A DNA stretch of 64,000 bases from Novisyntrophococcus fermenticellae (GCF_018866245.1 NZ_CP076458.1:744001-808000); one strand, 5' to 3'; counted from the first letter of the stretch, positions 7,656-17,388 are shown. Numbers and translations are program-made. The notes: generated by a model from the sequence alone, not told the origin.

Positions 7656-8758
7656 GAAATTATCATTTAGGTTACCGGCAGGGGTTTGTTAATCGTGGAA
7701 ATTTTGTAACAGATCAAGCGGGAGAAGTAATCACAATCAGAGATCATAAGATTGTATTCGGATCGGACCAGACTGTATTCGAACCAGATTCGAGGGCATA
7801 TGATCGGATATCAGAATGTAATGATGGTGACATCGTAAACATCAGTGAAAATGGAGAATTCTATCGGCAGTTTAACGCATTTGAGGGTGATGCAACTATT
7901 TTCATGGGAGGCAACTGTAACTCAAACTGCACGATGTGCCCTTCTTCCAATTATGAGAGACATCAAAAGTATTCGAATAACAGCGATGAATTGTTGAACT
8001 TTATAGACATGCTTCCTCAAAATCTGCCTCATTTTGTTGTTACTGGCGGAGAACCGACGATGAAAAAAGAATTGTTTCTCGAAGTAATGGACAGGCTTGC
8101 AGTGCGGATCCCGACTGCGGAAGCTTTGCTTTTGACAAACGGCAGATCATTTTCAGCTAGGCCTTTCCTGGAGCAAATGCTGATAAAGTGTCCTCCGCAT
8201 CTACTGGTGGCGGTTCCCGTCCATGGATCCTGTCCCGGAGTGCATGATGCAGTTACCAGATCAGAAGGAAGCTTTAACCAGACGATGAAGGGAATCCATA
8301 ATCTGCTTACATATAGAATTGCAGTTGAGATTCGAATCGTGGTGACAAAAATGAACTGTGATGATCTTTTAAACGTCGCAAAACTCATTTGTAAAGATTT
8401 TTTAAATGTATTCTGTGTTAATTTTATAAGTCTTGAAGTTCGCGGAAACTGCGTTCGAAACAAAGAAAAAGTCTACATAGATGCTCATGCCTCATTTCAA
8501 AAGAGTAAACATGCAATTGACTATTTGATTCAGCATGGAATAGATGTTGGTTTATATAATTATCCTTTGTGCTGCGTGGAAAGAGGGTATTGGTTTCTCT
8601 GTAAAAAGAGTATTTCTCCTGAAAAGGTCCGCTATACCGATGCATGTGAACGATGCGCTGCAAAAGAATATTGCGGTGGCATGTTTGTCAGCACTCTGAA
8701 AAGTATGCATTTCTGTGTAACGCCAATAGAGTTTCGACCGAGTGGGAGGAGCAGGTGA
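7640..8758 (+). CDS. hxsC: His-Xaa-Ser system radical SAM maturase HxsC
   Basis: The start at ATG 7640 is set by GGAGGGG at 7625-7631 and overlaps the end of the A24 gene by 16 bases. The 372-aa product has the radical SAM 4Fe-4S motif C-x3-C-x2-C at Cys93, Cys97 and Cys100 (GNCNSNCTMCP), a TGGEPT SAM-binding motif and a C-terminal cysteine cluster (CCVERGYWFLC, CERCAAKEYCGG). This order fits HxsC, one of two radical SAM enzymes that act on His-Xaa-Ser repeats. The stop overlaps the hxsB start (TGATG). Confidence 0.85.
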   Translation: MECYLRNYHLGYRQGFVNRGNFVTDQAGEVITIRDHKIVFGSDQTVFEPDSRAYDRISECNDGDIVNISENGEFYRQFNAFEGDATIFMGGNCNSNCTMCPSSNYERHQKYSNNSDELLNFIDMLPQNLPHFVVTGGEPTMKKELFLEVMDRLAVRIPTAEALLLTNGRSFSARPFLEQMLIKCPPHLLVAVPVHGSCPGVHDAVTRSEGSFNQTMKGIHNLLTYRIAVEIRIVVTKMNCDDLLNVAKLICKDFLNVFCVNFISLEVRGNCVRNKEKVYIDAHASFQKSKHAIDYLIQHGIDVGLYNYPLCCVERGYWFLCKKSISPEKVRYTDACERCAAKEYCGGMFVSTLKSMHFCVTPIEFRPSGRSR

Positions 8759-10152
8759 TGTTAAATCATTTTAATTTTGAAAAAAGAGGGGATAAAGTAT
8801 TGCTTACGAATGACTTTGGCAAGCACATATTCCTCGAACAGCCTGAATTTAAGAAACTGGTAACAAACAAAATTGAGGAAACGGATGCGTGTTATGATTG
8901 CCTGAAGGACGGTCTTTTTATCTTTGATAATCCCATGGAGGTTTTTACAGATGAGAATATTGATGCGATAAGGGGGATGAAAGGCTATCTGTTTACAGGA
9001 ACGGCTCTTCATATCTTTGTGGTGACAAATGTGTGTAACATGAATTGTATTTATTGTCAGGCAAAGGATAAGACTTCTGACTTATCAAAGTTTATGACAC
9101 CTGAAACAGGCCGCCGTGCGGTGGATATGGCACTTCAGTCCCCGGTAAATGAACTTACTTTTGAATTTCAGGGAGGAGAACCTCTTTTAAATTTTAAAAC
9201 AATAAAAGCCATGATCGATTACTGTGAGGAACGCAAGGGCTCCAAGAATGTGGAGTACACCCTTGTCTCAAATTTGATTGCTTTGACAGACGATAAGCTG
9301 GACTATCTGGCCGAACATCATGTTTCTGTGAGTACGTCGATGGACGGTCCTCAATTTATTAATGATCATAACCGTGTTGCAAAAGGCGGACTCAGCAGCT
9401 ATGAATATATGGATAAGGGACTGAAGAAGCTGAAAGAAAGGGGAATCAGCTCGGGGGCAATAGAAACAACTACAAGATATTCGCTTGGGTATCCGGAAGA
9501 GATTATAAATGCCTATTATGAGAAGGGCTTGCCGGGTATCTTTCTCAGGCCGTTGACGCCTCTGGGTTTTGCTCAGGCAGACTGGGAAACAGTTGGCTAT
9601 GCACCGGATGAATTCTTATTATTTTACAGCAAAGCCTTTGAGAAAATACTGGAAATCAACAGGGGTGGTACAGTATTCCCGGAGATTTTGGCTACTTACT
9701 TTTTGAGGAAAATAATGAATGGAGTTGCTTACAATTACATGGAATTACGTTCTCCTTGTGGTGCTTCCATGGGACAAATGAGCTATTATTGCGATGGTGA
9801 TATCTATACATGTGATGAGGGAAGAATGATCTCAGAAACAGGCGATCATGCATTTCGCCTGGGTAATGTTTACGAGAATACTTATCAGGAACTGCTAGAG
9901 AATCCTGTATGCAAGGCGACTGCCTTATCCTCCGTTGTAGAGAGTCTTCCATCCTGTCAGGGCTGTGTGTATCAGCCATATTGTGGGGTCTGTCCTGTTG
10001 TGAACTATGCGGAAGGAAAGAATATATTCCCGAAACAGCCGGGGGGATTTCGATGCCAGGTATATAAGGGCATCCTGAACCTGATTTTTCAGAAAATTCA
10101 GGAAGGTGATTGGCAGACAATGAATATATTTGAAACTTGGATTGAGGGGTGA
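8758..10152 (+). CDS. hxsB: His-Xaa-Ser system radical SAM maturase HxsB
   Basis: The start is ATG 8758, preceded by GGGAGGAG. The 464-aa product has C-x3-C-x2-C at Cys93, Cys97 and Cys100 (VCNMNCIYCQ), FQGGEPLLNF, and a SPASM-like C-terminal cysteine cluster (SPCGAS...YYCDGDIYTC...CQGCVYQPYCGVCP) likely to hold auxiliary 4Fe-4S clusters. This architecture is typical of peptide-modifying radical SAM enzymes and matches HxsB. It overlaps hxsC by one base and is followed directly by the MORN gene. Confidence 0.88.
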   Translation: MLNHFNFEKRGDKVLLTNDFGKHIFLEQPEFKKLVTNKIEETDACYDCLKDGLFIFDNPMEVFTDENIDAIRGMKGYLFTGTALHIFVVTNVCNMNCIYCQAKDKTSDLSKFMTPETGRRAVDMALQSPVNELTFEFQGGEPLLNFKTIKAMIDYCEERKGSKNVEYTLVSNLIALTDDKLDYLAEHHVSVSTSMDGPQFINDHNRVAKGGLSSYEYMDKGLKKLKERGISSGAIETTTRYSLGYPEEIINAYYEKGLPGIFLRPLTPLGFAQADWETVGYAPDEFLLFYSKAFEKILEINRGGTVFPEILATYFLRKIMNGVAYNYMELRSPCGASMGQMSYYCDGDIYTCDEGRMISETGDHAFRLGNVYENTYQELLENPVCKATALSSVVESLPSCQGCVYQPYCGVCPVVNYAEGKNIFPKQPGGFRCQVYKGILNLIFQKIQEGDWQTMNIFETWIEG

Positions 10153-10157
10153 TGTAC

Positions 10158-11078
10158 ATGGTTTTTAAAGAAATTACAAAAAAGGTTTTGAAGGTAAGCG
10201 GATTTATTTTGCTGCTTTTCTTTCTTACAGGACTTTTGGACAGCTATTTCTCGCCTTCGAGGTATGCATTGTCTGAAGTGACAGAAAATGGATTTAATAA
10301 AGTCGAACTCAGTAGCGGAACCTATCTTGGAGAGGAAGAGAAAGGCTTGTTTTCCGGAAACGGACAGTTCCAGTTCCTTGACGGAGTAAAATATGCAGGA
10401 AGCTGGAAGAATTCAAAGATGAATGGTGATGGCTCCTGCAGTTATCCAGGGATAGGAACTTATCAGGGTAGTTATAAAAAAACAGTTCGAAGCGGGGATG
10501 GAACATTTACATGGGAAAATGGAGATTCCTATAAAGGCAGTTGGTCAGATGATGCCATGTCTGAGGGAACTTATACACTCGCCAACGGCACTGCATATGT
10601 TGGGACATTTGCCAATGGCAAGGTAAATGAGGGACAGCTGATTTATCAGCCACCCCAAGACTCAGAAATTGCTGAATTAACTATAATAGTATCAGACGGA
10701 ACAGCCAGCCATCTCTCATATAAACTTACAAATGGATTTTCCTATAACGGGGATTTCAATGGAAGCGGTAATGCAGATATCACTTATGCAAATGGTGACA
10801 CTTATTCAGGACAGGTTAAAAATGGAATGAAAGACGGATCAGGGGTTTACCATTGGATGCAGAACGGAACAGCAACGGCTTATTATAAGGGCTCCTGGAT
10901 TCAGGATCATATGAACGGAAGCGGAGCCTATTTTTATGAAAATAAAGAATATCCGAACCTGTCCGGAAATTTTGAAAATGACCACCCGACCGGTGATTGT
11001 AACTATGCAAAAGAAAAAGGCAACAATTTCACGGCATCTTTTGAGAATGGCCGTTGTGTCAGAGTAAAAGAAGAATAG
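10158..11078 (+). CDS. Membrane-anchored MORN-repeat protein
   Basis: ATG 10158 has the best spacing from GAGGGGTG; ATG 10152 overlaps the hxsB stop and is too close. The 306-aa protein has one N-terminal membrane helix (residues about 14-32) followed by at least seven MORN-type repeats (KYAGSWKNSKMNGDGSC, SYKGSWSDDAM, TYSGQVKNGMKDGSGVY and so on). MORN repeats form extended beta hairpins. The anchor implies the repeats face outside the membrane. Its place between hxsB and hxsA suggests it scaffolds or binds the modified HxsA product (inference). Confidence 0.8.
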   Translation: MVFKEITKKVLKVSGFILLLFFLTGLLDSYFSPSRYALSEVTENGFNKVELSSGTYLGEEEKGLFSGNGQFQFLDGVKYAGSWKNSKMNGDGSCSYPGIGTYQGSYKKTVRSGDGTFTWENGDSYKGSWSDDAMSEGTYTLANGTAYVGTFANGKVNEGQLIYQPPQDSEIAELTIIVSDGTASHLSYKLTNGFSYNGDFNGSGNADITYANGDTYSGQVKNGMKDGSGVYHWMQNGTATAYYKGSWIQDHMNGSGAYFYENKEYPNLSGNFENDHPTGDCNYAKEKGNNFTASFENGRCVRVKEE

Positions 11079-11095
11079 GGAGAGGGAAAGATAAC

Positions 11096-11659
11096 ATGAG
11101 TGATTTTGATTTTCCACATATCCGGGAATCGGTTACAAATTTCATGTATGATGAGGAAGGAAATATACCAAGAGGCAAAGTATTGACAATCGGAGCTATG
11201 ATGATCGTCCTGGGAGTATTAATGTCAGATCAGGTTTTTGCCGACCATAGATCTCATTCTTCCCACCGGTCTCATTCAAGCCACTCTTCGGGGAGTGGAG
11301 GAGGCGGATCTCATTCATCTCATCAATCGCATGAGTCACATACTTCTCATACGTCTGGTTCTACTGGTGGATCCGGTTCTTCGGGCGGAAGTGGTTCTAC
11401 AGGAGGCAGTGAGGCACCACAGATTCAGCCAACGCCACCCCCCACACCTCACAGCAATCATGCAAACCATGTGACTCACAGCAATGTTGCCCCGTCAGCA
11501 TCACAGGTTGATGCAATACATACACCGGAATTAATCGGAAATTCTTTAACAGGTGTGAAAAATATTGGAGCAATACTGGGCTCCCAGGCTGGGCAGATAA
11601 CGGGATCGTCTGGTGAAATACCAATACAGAATGTACCGGATACGCCTAAGGTAAAGTAA
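11096..11659 (+). CDS. hxsA: His-Xaa-Ser repeat peptide HxsA, substrate of the Hxs system
   Basis: A 187-aa protein with GGGAGAGGG before ATG 11096. Order: charged N-terminus (residues 1-27), a hydrophobic helix (28-47) ending VFAD, then five HxS triplets (HRSHSSHRSHSSHSS, residues 51-65), a GSGGGG linker, five more triplets (73-87), and a Gly/Ser and Pro-rich tail. This is the expected HxsA substrate, modified by radical SAM chemistry on His-Xaa-Ser. The N-terminal helix resembles a prepilin-like or signal segment, fitting the A24 protease in the operon. No clear terminator follows. Confidence 0.85.
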   Translation: MSDFDFPHIRESVTNFMYDEEGNIPRGKVLTIGAMMIVLGVLMSDQVFADHRSHSSHRSHSSHSSGSGGGGSHSSHQSHESHTSHTSGSTGGSGSSGGSGSTGGSEAPQIQPTPPPTPHSNHANHVTHSNVAPSASQVDAIHTPELIGNSLTGVKNIGAILGSQAGQITGSSGEIPIQNVPDTPKVK

Positions 11660-11794
11660 GCACCTGGAGTCTGCAAATGGAGGGAGAAGTTTGAAACAAA
11701 GAAGTAGAGGGAAGCCGATATAAAAGAGTATAGCAAACAAGCCATTCACAAATTCGATTTTTGGGGATGACAGATAGATTATTGTGTATCGAAA

Positions 11795-12729
11795 TCAGGA
11801 GTTCACAACCGAATCATCAATAATTGTGTATCCTCTTTTTCTAAAAAGTTCTAGAGCCTGTGACTTTGTCAAAATCTTAGCTTCATTGACGGGACGATGT
11901 TCTAAAAATCCTTCCGGATTATAAGACTCTAGCTTACTTAAGACATTCCAGATAGCGGTCAGGAGCATCTTACAGACAGCAATGATAGCTTTTTTATGTC
12001 CTCTGCGGGTTTTGATTCTATGATACCTCTCTTTTAAATCAGGATGCTTTTTGGATTTCAGTAATGCATTGGCAATCTGAACAAGAAGAGGTTTCAAATA
12101 ACAACCAGCTGCCTGTATTTCTTCAACTGGAGTTTTGCAGCGTCCATCGACAAAAGGAGCAACGTCAAAGCGTTCACACGGATGGTCGAGCATGTAGTTG
12201 GTGATAGATCTGGAAGAATTACCAAATACATCGCTGAAAACATCATCAAGCTTCAGGTTTGAGATAGTAAGACAGTTCTGGGCACGATTCTTTTCGCCGG
12301 TCAGCATATTTGTCAACTTAAAGAGGTAACGTATCAGGTCACACAGCTGACGGATTTCAGGGGAAGGAATGAAACTTGGTTTGATCATATCGCACATAAA
12401 AAGATCACAGATCCATTTGGCATCCTTTACATCGGTTTTGTTTCCTTTTTGAGGCTTTGTATATTTAGGATGTGCAAGGGTAACAAAACAGGTTTTCTCA
12501 AGGATGTTGAATACAGGAATCCAATACTTGCCAGAAGATTCCATACAAACTTCAGTACAGGAGTATTTAGCAAGCCATTCAGCTAATTTTTTTAGACCTT
12601 TAGAAAAGGAAGAAAAGCGAGCCTGTTTGTACTCAGTAAGTCCATTTGTATCGGTAATTCCGATGTAGGCATAGATCCGGGTTTTGTGAACATCAAGTCC
12701 ACAGCAGTTTTACGAAAGATTTTAAACAT
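11795..12729 (-). pseudogene. IS110-family transposase, degenerate
   Basis: Reading from 12729, the start is frameshifted (MFKIF...KTAVD, where the RuvC-like DEDD core should begin). Then come MESSGKYWIPVFN, HPKYTKPQKGNKTDVKDAKW and, after an internal deletion joining EEIQAA to GCYLKPLLVQ, the C-terminal RRGHKKAIIAV region. The Tnp20 catalytic region is largely missing. The element probably continues through non-coding sequence to about 12936. Confidence 0.85.
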
Positions 12730-12936
12730 AGAGTACCTCCAACAAAAAGAATTATAGAGCTGGCAGGGACTGGTCATCCGGCGAAATCGAGTCAACTTCG
12801 GAAGAGATAAGTTTACGGGCTATTGTTTTGCGCCATTCATTGATGCCTTAACGGATGACCGACCTATATAAGCATACGGGGTTGCCGCTATACAGCCCCG
12901 CCACTCACCTCCTCAGGTTCTGTAGTGTGCCAGCGG
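12730..12936 (-). other. Non-coding end of the IS110 remnant (possible bridge-RNA region)
   Basis: This lies 5' of the broken IS110 transposase, where IS110 elements encode the bridge RNA. The segment CGCCACTCACCTCCTC...TCTGTAGTGTG near 12898-12930 resembles the corresponding end of the intact IS110 near 36527-36557 (CGCCACTCCTCCTC...TCTGTGGTGT). Conservation outside the coding region supports an IS boundary or a functional RNA. Confidence 0.45.
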
Positions 12937-13037
12937 CCTACAAGAGGAGAATAGCACAAAAAAGAACGAAAGGAAGATGGGAGTTGAAGGGTTTCATAAC
13001 CCCATTGGTGCCTTTCGCAGAAAGGTGGATTATAAGC

Positions 13038-14099
13038 ATGAAAAAGAAGAGGGATGAAATTAACTCTCACGAGTTTAATGTTAAAGAATATGACTTAAAT
13101 GAAAATGACGTTAATGAGAGTGACACAGATGAGGAAAATCATACTTTTATTCAAGACCTAGAAAAGAGAAAATGGCCGAAAAGAGTGGTGATTGGTCTTG
13201 TTATCTTTTTTGCTGCCTTTGGTATACTAAGCTTATCTGATAAGGAGGGCAAGGACAAAGATAAAAGTCAGATAACTCTTGCAAGTATCAATACTTTGAT
13301 TGGGGGAGGAAATTTTTATTCTGGAAAAGATAGAGTATTGATTCAGCCAACTGCAGATTGTAAGGGCATGCAAATGACAAATAAAGGAGATACGCAGACC
13401 TTTTCAAACAGCTTATGTTCATATGTCAATGTGCAGGATGATGTTGCCTATTATCGCAAAGATTCGGATCGTGGGATTTATAAAATGACCCTGGGTGATG
13501 GAAAAGAGACTCCCTTTTATACCGGGAATGCAGGCGAGATTTTCCAGTACAAAAATTATGTCTACTTTATTGATCTAAACCATAACAGCAATCTGATGAG
13601 ATTAAGGAAAGATGAGGATACAGAACCTGAAATTATAGTAAAAGATCCAGTTGAGAAATTTGCCATCTATGGAAACGAATGCTTTTATCTGACAGAAAAC
13701 AATGACTTAAGCCATGTGGAACTAAAAAAAGGACAAACGCCCATAAGCTTTCCAGATAAATATAATGAATTCTTTTTTTATGAAAACGAAAAAATCATAG
13801 TGGCCCGAAGTGGCAATCGTATCATTAGCTTTAAAATAAACGGTAAAAATCCCCAACTTCTGTATGAATCCAAGAAAGGAAATATTAAATTAGCTGGCGC
13901 TGGAAAAGACAAATGCTATATTCTTAAATCAGGAAAGCTGAAAGGCATTCCCATAGATAAAGATAGTAAAGAAGAAACATTTAAGGTTGATGCAGGAAAA
14001 TTAATCACATCTATCTGTGAAACAGAAAATGGAACAAAGGGTATTGTCTATAAAGAAGACGGTATGAATGTTAATATGCAGGTGGTTGATATTCAATAG
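13038..14099 (+). CDS. Membrane-anchored DUF5050-like beta-propeller protein
   Basis: ATG 13038 follows AAAGGTGG at 13021-13028; an upstream extension to 12855 runs through IS110 sequence and is rejected. The 353-aa protein has an acidic cytoplasmic head, one membrane helix (RVVIGLVIFFAAFGILSL, residues about 50-67) and a long repetitive domain with YFIDLNHNSNLMRL, CFYLTENNDLSHV and similar blades, as in DUF5050 proteins. Function unknown. An IS110 remnant separates it from the Hxs operon, so it may once have been its last gene (inference). Confidence 0.6.
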   Translation: MKKKRDEINSHEFNVKEYDLNENDVNESDTDEENHTFIQDLEKRKWPKRVVIGLVIFFAAFGILSLSDKEGKDKDKSQITLASINTLIGGGNFYSGKDRVLIQPTADCKGMQMTNKGDTQTFSNSLCSYVNVQDDVAYYRKDSDRGIYKMTLGDGKETPFYTGNAGEIFQYKNYVYFIDLNHNSNLMRLRKDEDTEPEIIVKDPVEKFAIYGNECFYLTENNDLSHVELKKGQTPISFPDKYNEFFFYENEKIIVARSGNRIISFKINGKNPQLLYESKKGNIKLAGAGKDKCYILKSGKLKGIPIDKDSKEETFKVDAGKLITSICETENGTKGIVYKEDGMNVNMQVVDIQ

Positions 14100-14353
14100 A
14101 TTAGTAAATCAAATCAGGATATGGAAATTATACGTATTATGTTTTACAAATAACATCTTGTGTTTTCTCTTCTTTAAACATTCCTGATGTTGATTTATAC
14201 TCAAAACTGTAAAATTAGAGAAGGAAGATATTTTCTTGGGCTGGAACTTCACTTTTTATACGAAAGAGCTATTTGATTTATTGTTAAAAACAACAAAATA
14301 ATATTTGAAAGACTGCGAAATTTAACAAAATGAATATGATTTAAAAAAATAGG
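14100..14353. other. AT-rich intergenic region
   Basis: No gene is seen between the DUF5050-like gene and the lacI promoter. There are several A and T runs and no clear hairpin terminator. Confidence 0.5.
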
Positions 14354-14382
14354 TTGAAATTTAAAAAATACTGTACTAGAAT
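14354..14382 (+). promoter_or_regulatory. Promoter of the LacI-type regulator
   Basis: TTGAAA (14354-14359), a 17-base spacer and TAGAAT (14377-14382). The predicted transcription start falls at the left edge of the palindromic operator at 14390, which suggests autorepression. Confidence 0.6.
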
Positions 14383-14389
14383 GTGTTTA

Positions 14390-14403
14390 TGAAAACGTTT
14401 GCA
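14390..14403. promoter_or_regulatory. LacI-family operator, site 1
   Basis: TGAAAACGTTTGCA is a near-palindrome with a central CG, typical for LacI/CcpA-type regulators. An identical 14-base site occurs at 17389 before the epimerase gene. It also resembles a CcpA cre site, so catabolite control is possible. Confidence 0.65.
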
Positions 14404-14433
14404 AAGAAGTAGATGACGCAAGGAGAACTATAA

Positions 14434-15471
14434 ATGAGAGTAAATAAAGGTGTCAGTATTGTCGATGTGGCGAAGGAGGCGAATGTATCGCCAGCTACGG
14501 TTTCGCGTGTCGTTAATGGAATAAATAAAGTGAAGCCGGAAGTAAAGGAGCGAATTCTGGAGACGATTGACACATTGGGTTATACACCGAATCATGCCGC
14601 CAGATCGCTTGTGAAGAAGGAGACTGGATGTATTGGTATCATTGTAAACAATCTGCATGATCCGTTTTTCCATGACCTGATCAGAGGTTTTGAGATCGGT
14701 GCACAGAATACGAATTATGCGGTGATGTTTTGCAGTGTTCAGGGGGGAGATGTGAAGAGTAAAGAGATGTATATCCGGTTATTGACGAATGGATTTGTCG
14801 ATGCGGTAATCTTATACGGTTCCTATTTGAACGACACAAGAGTGATTGAGTATCTAAAAGAAACAAAGCATATAGAATATCTGATGATTGAAAATGATAT
14901 GGAAGAATTGGAGTGTAACAAGCTATTGATTGACAACTATGGCGGTGCCGGAAAGGCAGTTGAATATTTACTTTCCAAAGGCCATAAAAGAATCGCCCAT
15001 ATCTGTGGCAATCCAAATAAGAAGGTGACGCAGGAGCGTTTGAATGGATACATAGATACTATGAATAAAAATAAATTGGCAGTTCGCAGCCAATATATTC
15101 AATGTACTTCGACAGACTATAAGAGCGGTTATGATTGTATGAAAGTGCTGTTAGGATTGGCGGAGCCTCCGACGGCGGTGTTTTGCTCAGATGATGCGAT
15201 TGCTAGCTATGCGGTGCGTGCAGCGCTGGAACAGGGAGTCAGGATTCCGGAAGATGTATCCATCATGGGTTTTGATAATCAGACGATTTTACCGGACTCT
15301 TATAAAGGACCAGATATTTCATCGGTAGGTCAGCCGCTTTATCAGATTGGGATGGACAGCATTAAGCTGATCTGTGAGCGATTAAATAGTAAAGAGCCTC
15401 AAGCGTTAATCAGAAAGACATATGAGACAGAGATTTTTGAGAAAGAAACAGTTATGTTTATGGAGGGATAG
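14434..15471 (+). CDS. LacI-family transcriptional regulator
   Basis: A 345-aa protein with an N-terminal helix-turn-helix (VSIVDVAKEANVSPATVSRV, residues about 7-26), hinge helix (HAARSLV) and a periplasmic-binding-like sugar sensor domain ending SVGQPLYQIG. It is the first gene of a catabolic cluster. The two identical operators, one over its own promoter and one inside the cluster, point to local control and autorepression. The inducer is unknown, probably the sugar or amino-sugar acid metabolised by the cluster. Confidence 0.9.
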   Translation: MRVNKGVSIVDVAKEANVSPATVSRVVNGINKVKPEVKERILETIDTLGYTPNHAARSLVKKETGCIGIIVNNLHDPFFHDLIRGFEIGAQNTNYAVMFCSVQGGDVKSKEMYIRLLTNGFVDAVILYGSYLNDTRVIEYLKETKHIEYLMIENDMEELECNKLLIDNYGGAGKAVEYLLSKGHKRIAHICGNPNKKVTQERLNGYIDTMNKNKLAVRSQYIQCTSTDYKSGYDCMKVLLGLAEPPTAVFCSDDAIASYAVRAALEQGVRIPEDVSIMGFDNQTILPDSYKGPDISSVGQPLYQIGMDSIKLICERLNSKEPQALIRKTYETEIFEKETVMFMEG

Positions 15472-15479
15472 GTGAGTGT

Positions 15480-16265
15480 ATGGATTATTCAAATCTGCTT
15501 TCAGGAAAGAAGGTTTTTATCTCCACTGCAGCACGGGGAATCGGTAAGGCCATTGCGGTATTATTCGCAAAGCAGGGAGCGACCATCGCCTTTGGCGGCA
15601 GGCAGGCTGGTATGGTGAAGGACACGCTTGAAGAGCTTAGTGGTATTGCACCGGATTCACGTGGTTATGTGGTGGATCTGGGGAAGATTGAAGAAGTGAA
15701 AGGAACTGTTCAGAAGGTATTGGGGGATTTTGGCGGCATTGATATATTGGTAAATACTGTGGGAGTGAATGTCCATGGCAATATGCATGAATGCGAAGAA
15801 GCGGTCATCGACAGATTATTTTTGACCAATTATTATAGCGGGGTGGTTTGTGCAAAGGCCTTTCTGCCTCACATGTTAGCGGTACAGAAGGGAAATATCA
15901 TTAATATTTCGTCTATTCATGGATGTCAGACGATGCCGGGTTTTGGGGTCTATGCCGGTACCAAAGGAGCCGTTAATGCAACTGCCAGAGCCATGGCACT
16001 TGACTATGCGGATCAGGGGATACGGGTGAATAACATTGCACCAGGACTGATTATGAGCGACAATATGCTGGATGAAATAAGTACCTATCAAGATCCGCAA
16101 GAGCGAAAAGAATTTGTGGAAATGCTGAGGCATATGCAGCCGCTATCACCTGGAACAATGGATGACATTGCTAACGCGGCTCTGTTCCTTGCCAGTGATA
16201 TGTCAGCTTATATTACAGGCCAGACAATTATGGTAGATGGTGGGGCAAGCATTAAGGCACATTAG
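15480..16265 (+). CDS. SDR-family oxidoreductase
   Basis: A 261-aa classical short-chain dehydrogenase: cofactor loop STAARGIGKAIA, NTVGVN strand, catalytic Ser in INISSIHG and Tyr/Lys in YAGTKGAV, C-terminal MSAYITGQTIMVDGG. The usual Gly before the cofactor loop is Ser. It probably oxidises or reduces a sugar acid or polyol with NAD(P). It starts 8 bases after lacI and is followed closely by the SelA-like gene. Confidence 0.9.
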   Translation: MDYSNLLSGKKVFISTAARGIGKAIAVLFAKQGATIAFGGRQAGMVKDTLEELSGIAPDSRGYVVDLGKIEEVKGTVQKVLGDFGGIDILVNTVGVNVHGNMHECEEAVIDRLFLTNYYSGVVCAKAFLPHMLAVQKGNIINISSIHGCQTMPGFGVYAGTKGAVNATARAMALDYADQGIRVNNIAPGLIMSDNMLDEISTYQDPQERKEFVEMLRHMQPLSPGTMDDIANAALFLASDMSAYITGQTIMVDGGASIKAH

Positions 16266-16274
16266 GAGGAGAAT

Positions 16275-17381
16275 ATGAGTTTATTTGAAGAGTTGGGGAT
16301 TTCCCCTTTTATAAATGCCCATGATACATATACGATATATGGCGGCAGCCGGGCATCAGCGGAAGTGCTTGAGGCTATGCGCGAAGGAGCGAAGCATTTC
16401 GTAGATCTGGAAATGCTGCAGAGGAAGCTGGGGCAGGTGATTGCCCAAAAGACCAATAATGAAGGGGCTTATATTACCAATGGGGCTGCTGGTGCCTTGC
16501 TCTTAAGTGCTTGTGTCTGCATGGTCAAGGGAAAGCAATATGAGTATTCACGATTACCAGCTACGGCTGGTATCAAGAATGAAATCATTATTATGAGGGC
16601 GCAAAGAAATGCCTATGATACAGCCATTAAAGCCAGTGGTGCTGCTATCATTGAAATAGGTGACGCTGATGAGACTTTGGATTATGAGCTGGAAGGCAGT
16701 ATCAATGATCAAACAGCGGCAGTCTTCTATTTTGCATCCAGTCTATATGAACGAGGATCGCTTTCGTTGGATGAGACAATCAGAATTGCCCATAAATACG
16801 GAGTGCCGGTAGTGGTGGATGCAGCAGCACAGCTGCCACCTGTGACGAACCTTTGGAAGTATACGCAAAAAGGTGCTGATTTGGTAATCTTCAGTGGCGG
16901 AAAGACGCTGTGTGGACCACAGGATAGCGGATTGATATTGGGAAAGCGAAACTTCATTGAGGATTGTTTCCGTTTTGGGCCGCCCCATCATGGACTCTGC
17001 CGGTTTTTAAAGACTTCAAGAGAAAGTATGTTGGGACTTTATGTGGCTTTGACCAGATATCTGGAGACAGACCATGAACAAAATTATAAGGATATGCTTA
17101 AGAGAAATCAGGTGATAGAGGGGCAGCTCAAAGATTCTGATAAGGTAAAGAAGATGGAAATGGTTCACCAGGGACCGGTGGGGCAGGAGTATCCCCGGCT
17201 ATTTATCTATCTGAATGAGGATACAAAGGCAGAAGATATGAAGAAAAGTATGTATCAAAAGAATATTTATATCGGGATTGAACCGGGATTAAATGCCTTA
17301 TATATAAGCCCCCTTAATCTGACAGATAAAGAGGCTCATGTGGTAGCCCAGGCATTGGTTGAAAGCATATATAATTTTTAA
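16275..17381 (+). CDS. SelA-like PLP-dependent enzyme (aminotransferase V fold)
   Basis: A 368-aa protein of the SelA-related family: INAHDTYTIYGGSRASAEVL, ITNGAAGALLL, a VVVDAAAQLPP Asp for the pyridine nitrogen, and the likely PLP lysine in FSGGKTLCGPQDSG. Relatives near amidohydrolases of the EF_0837 type include D-glucosaminate-6-phosphate ammonia-lyases. Here the same pairing with an amidohydrolase (22700) and an ABC importer suggests breakdown of an amino-sugar acid. Good ribosome site GGAGGAG. Confidence 0.8.
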   Translation: MSLFEELGISPFINAHDTYTIYGGSRASAEVLEAMREGAKHFVDLEMLQRKLGQVIAQKTNNEGAYITNGAAGALLLSACVCMVKGKQYEYSRLPATAGIKNEIIIMRAQRNAYDTAIKASGAAIIEIGDADETLDYELEGSINDQTAAVFYFASSLYERGSLSLDETIRIAHKYGVPVVVDAAAQLPPVTNLWKYTQKGADLVIFSGGKTLCGPQDSGLILGKRNFIEDCFRFGPPHHGLCRFLKTSRESMLGLYVALTRYLETDHEQNYKDMLKRNQVIEGQLKDSDKVKKMEMVHQGPVGQEYPRLFIYLNEDTKAEDMKKSMYQKNIYIGIEPGLNALYISPLNLTDKEAHVVAQALVESIYNF

Positions 17382-17388
17382 GTTAAAA

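Noticed and set aside
12855..13037. 61-residue N-terminal extension of the DUF5050-like gene
   Set aside because: It runs through IS110 non-coding sequence; a strong ribosome site supports the start at 13038.
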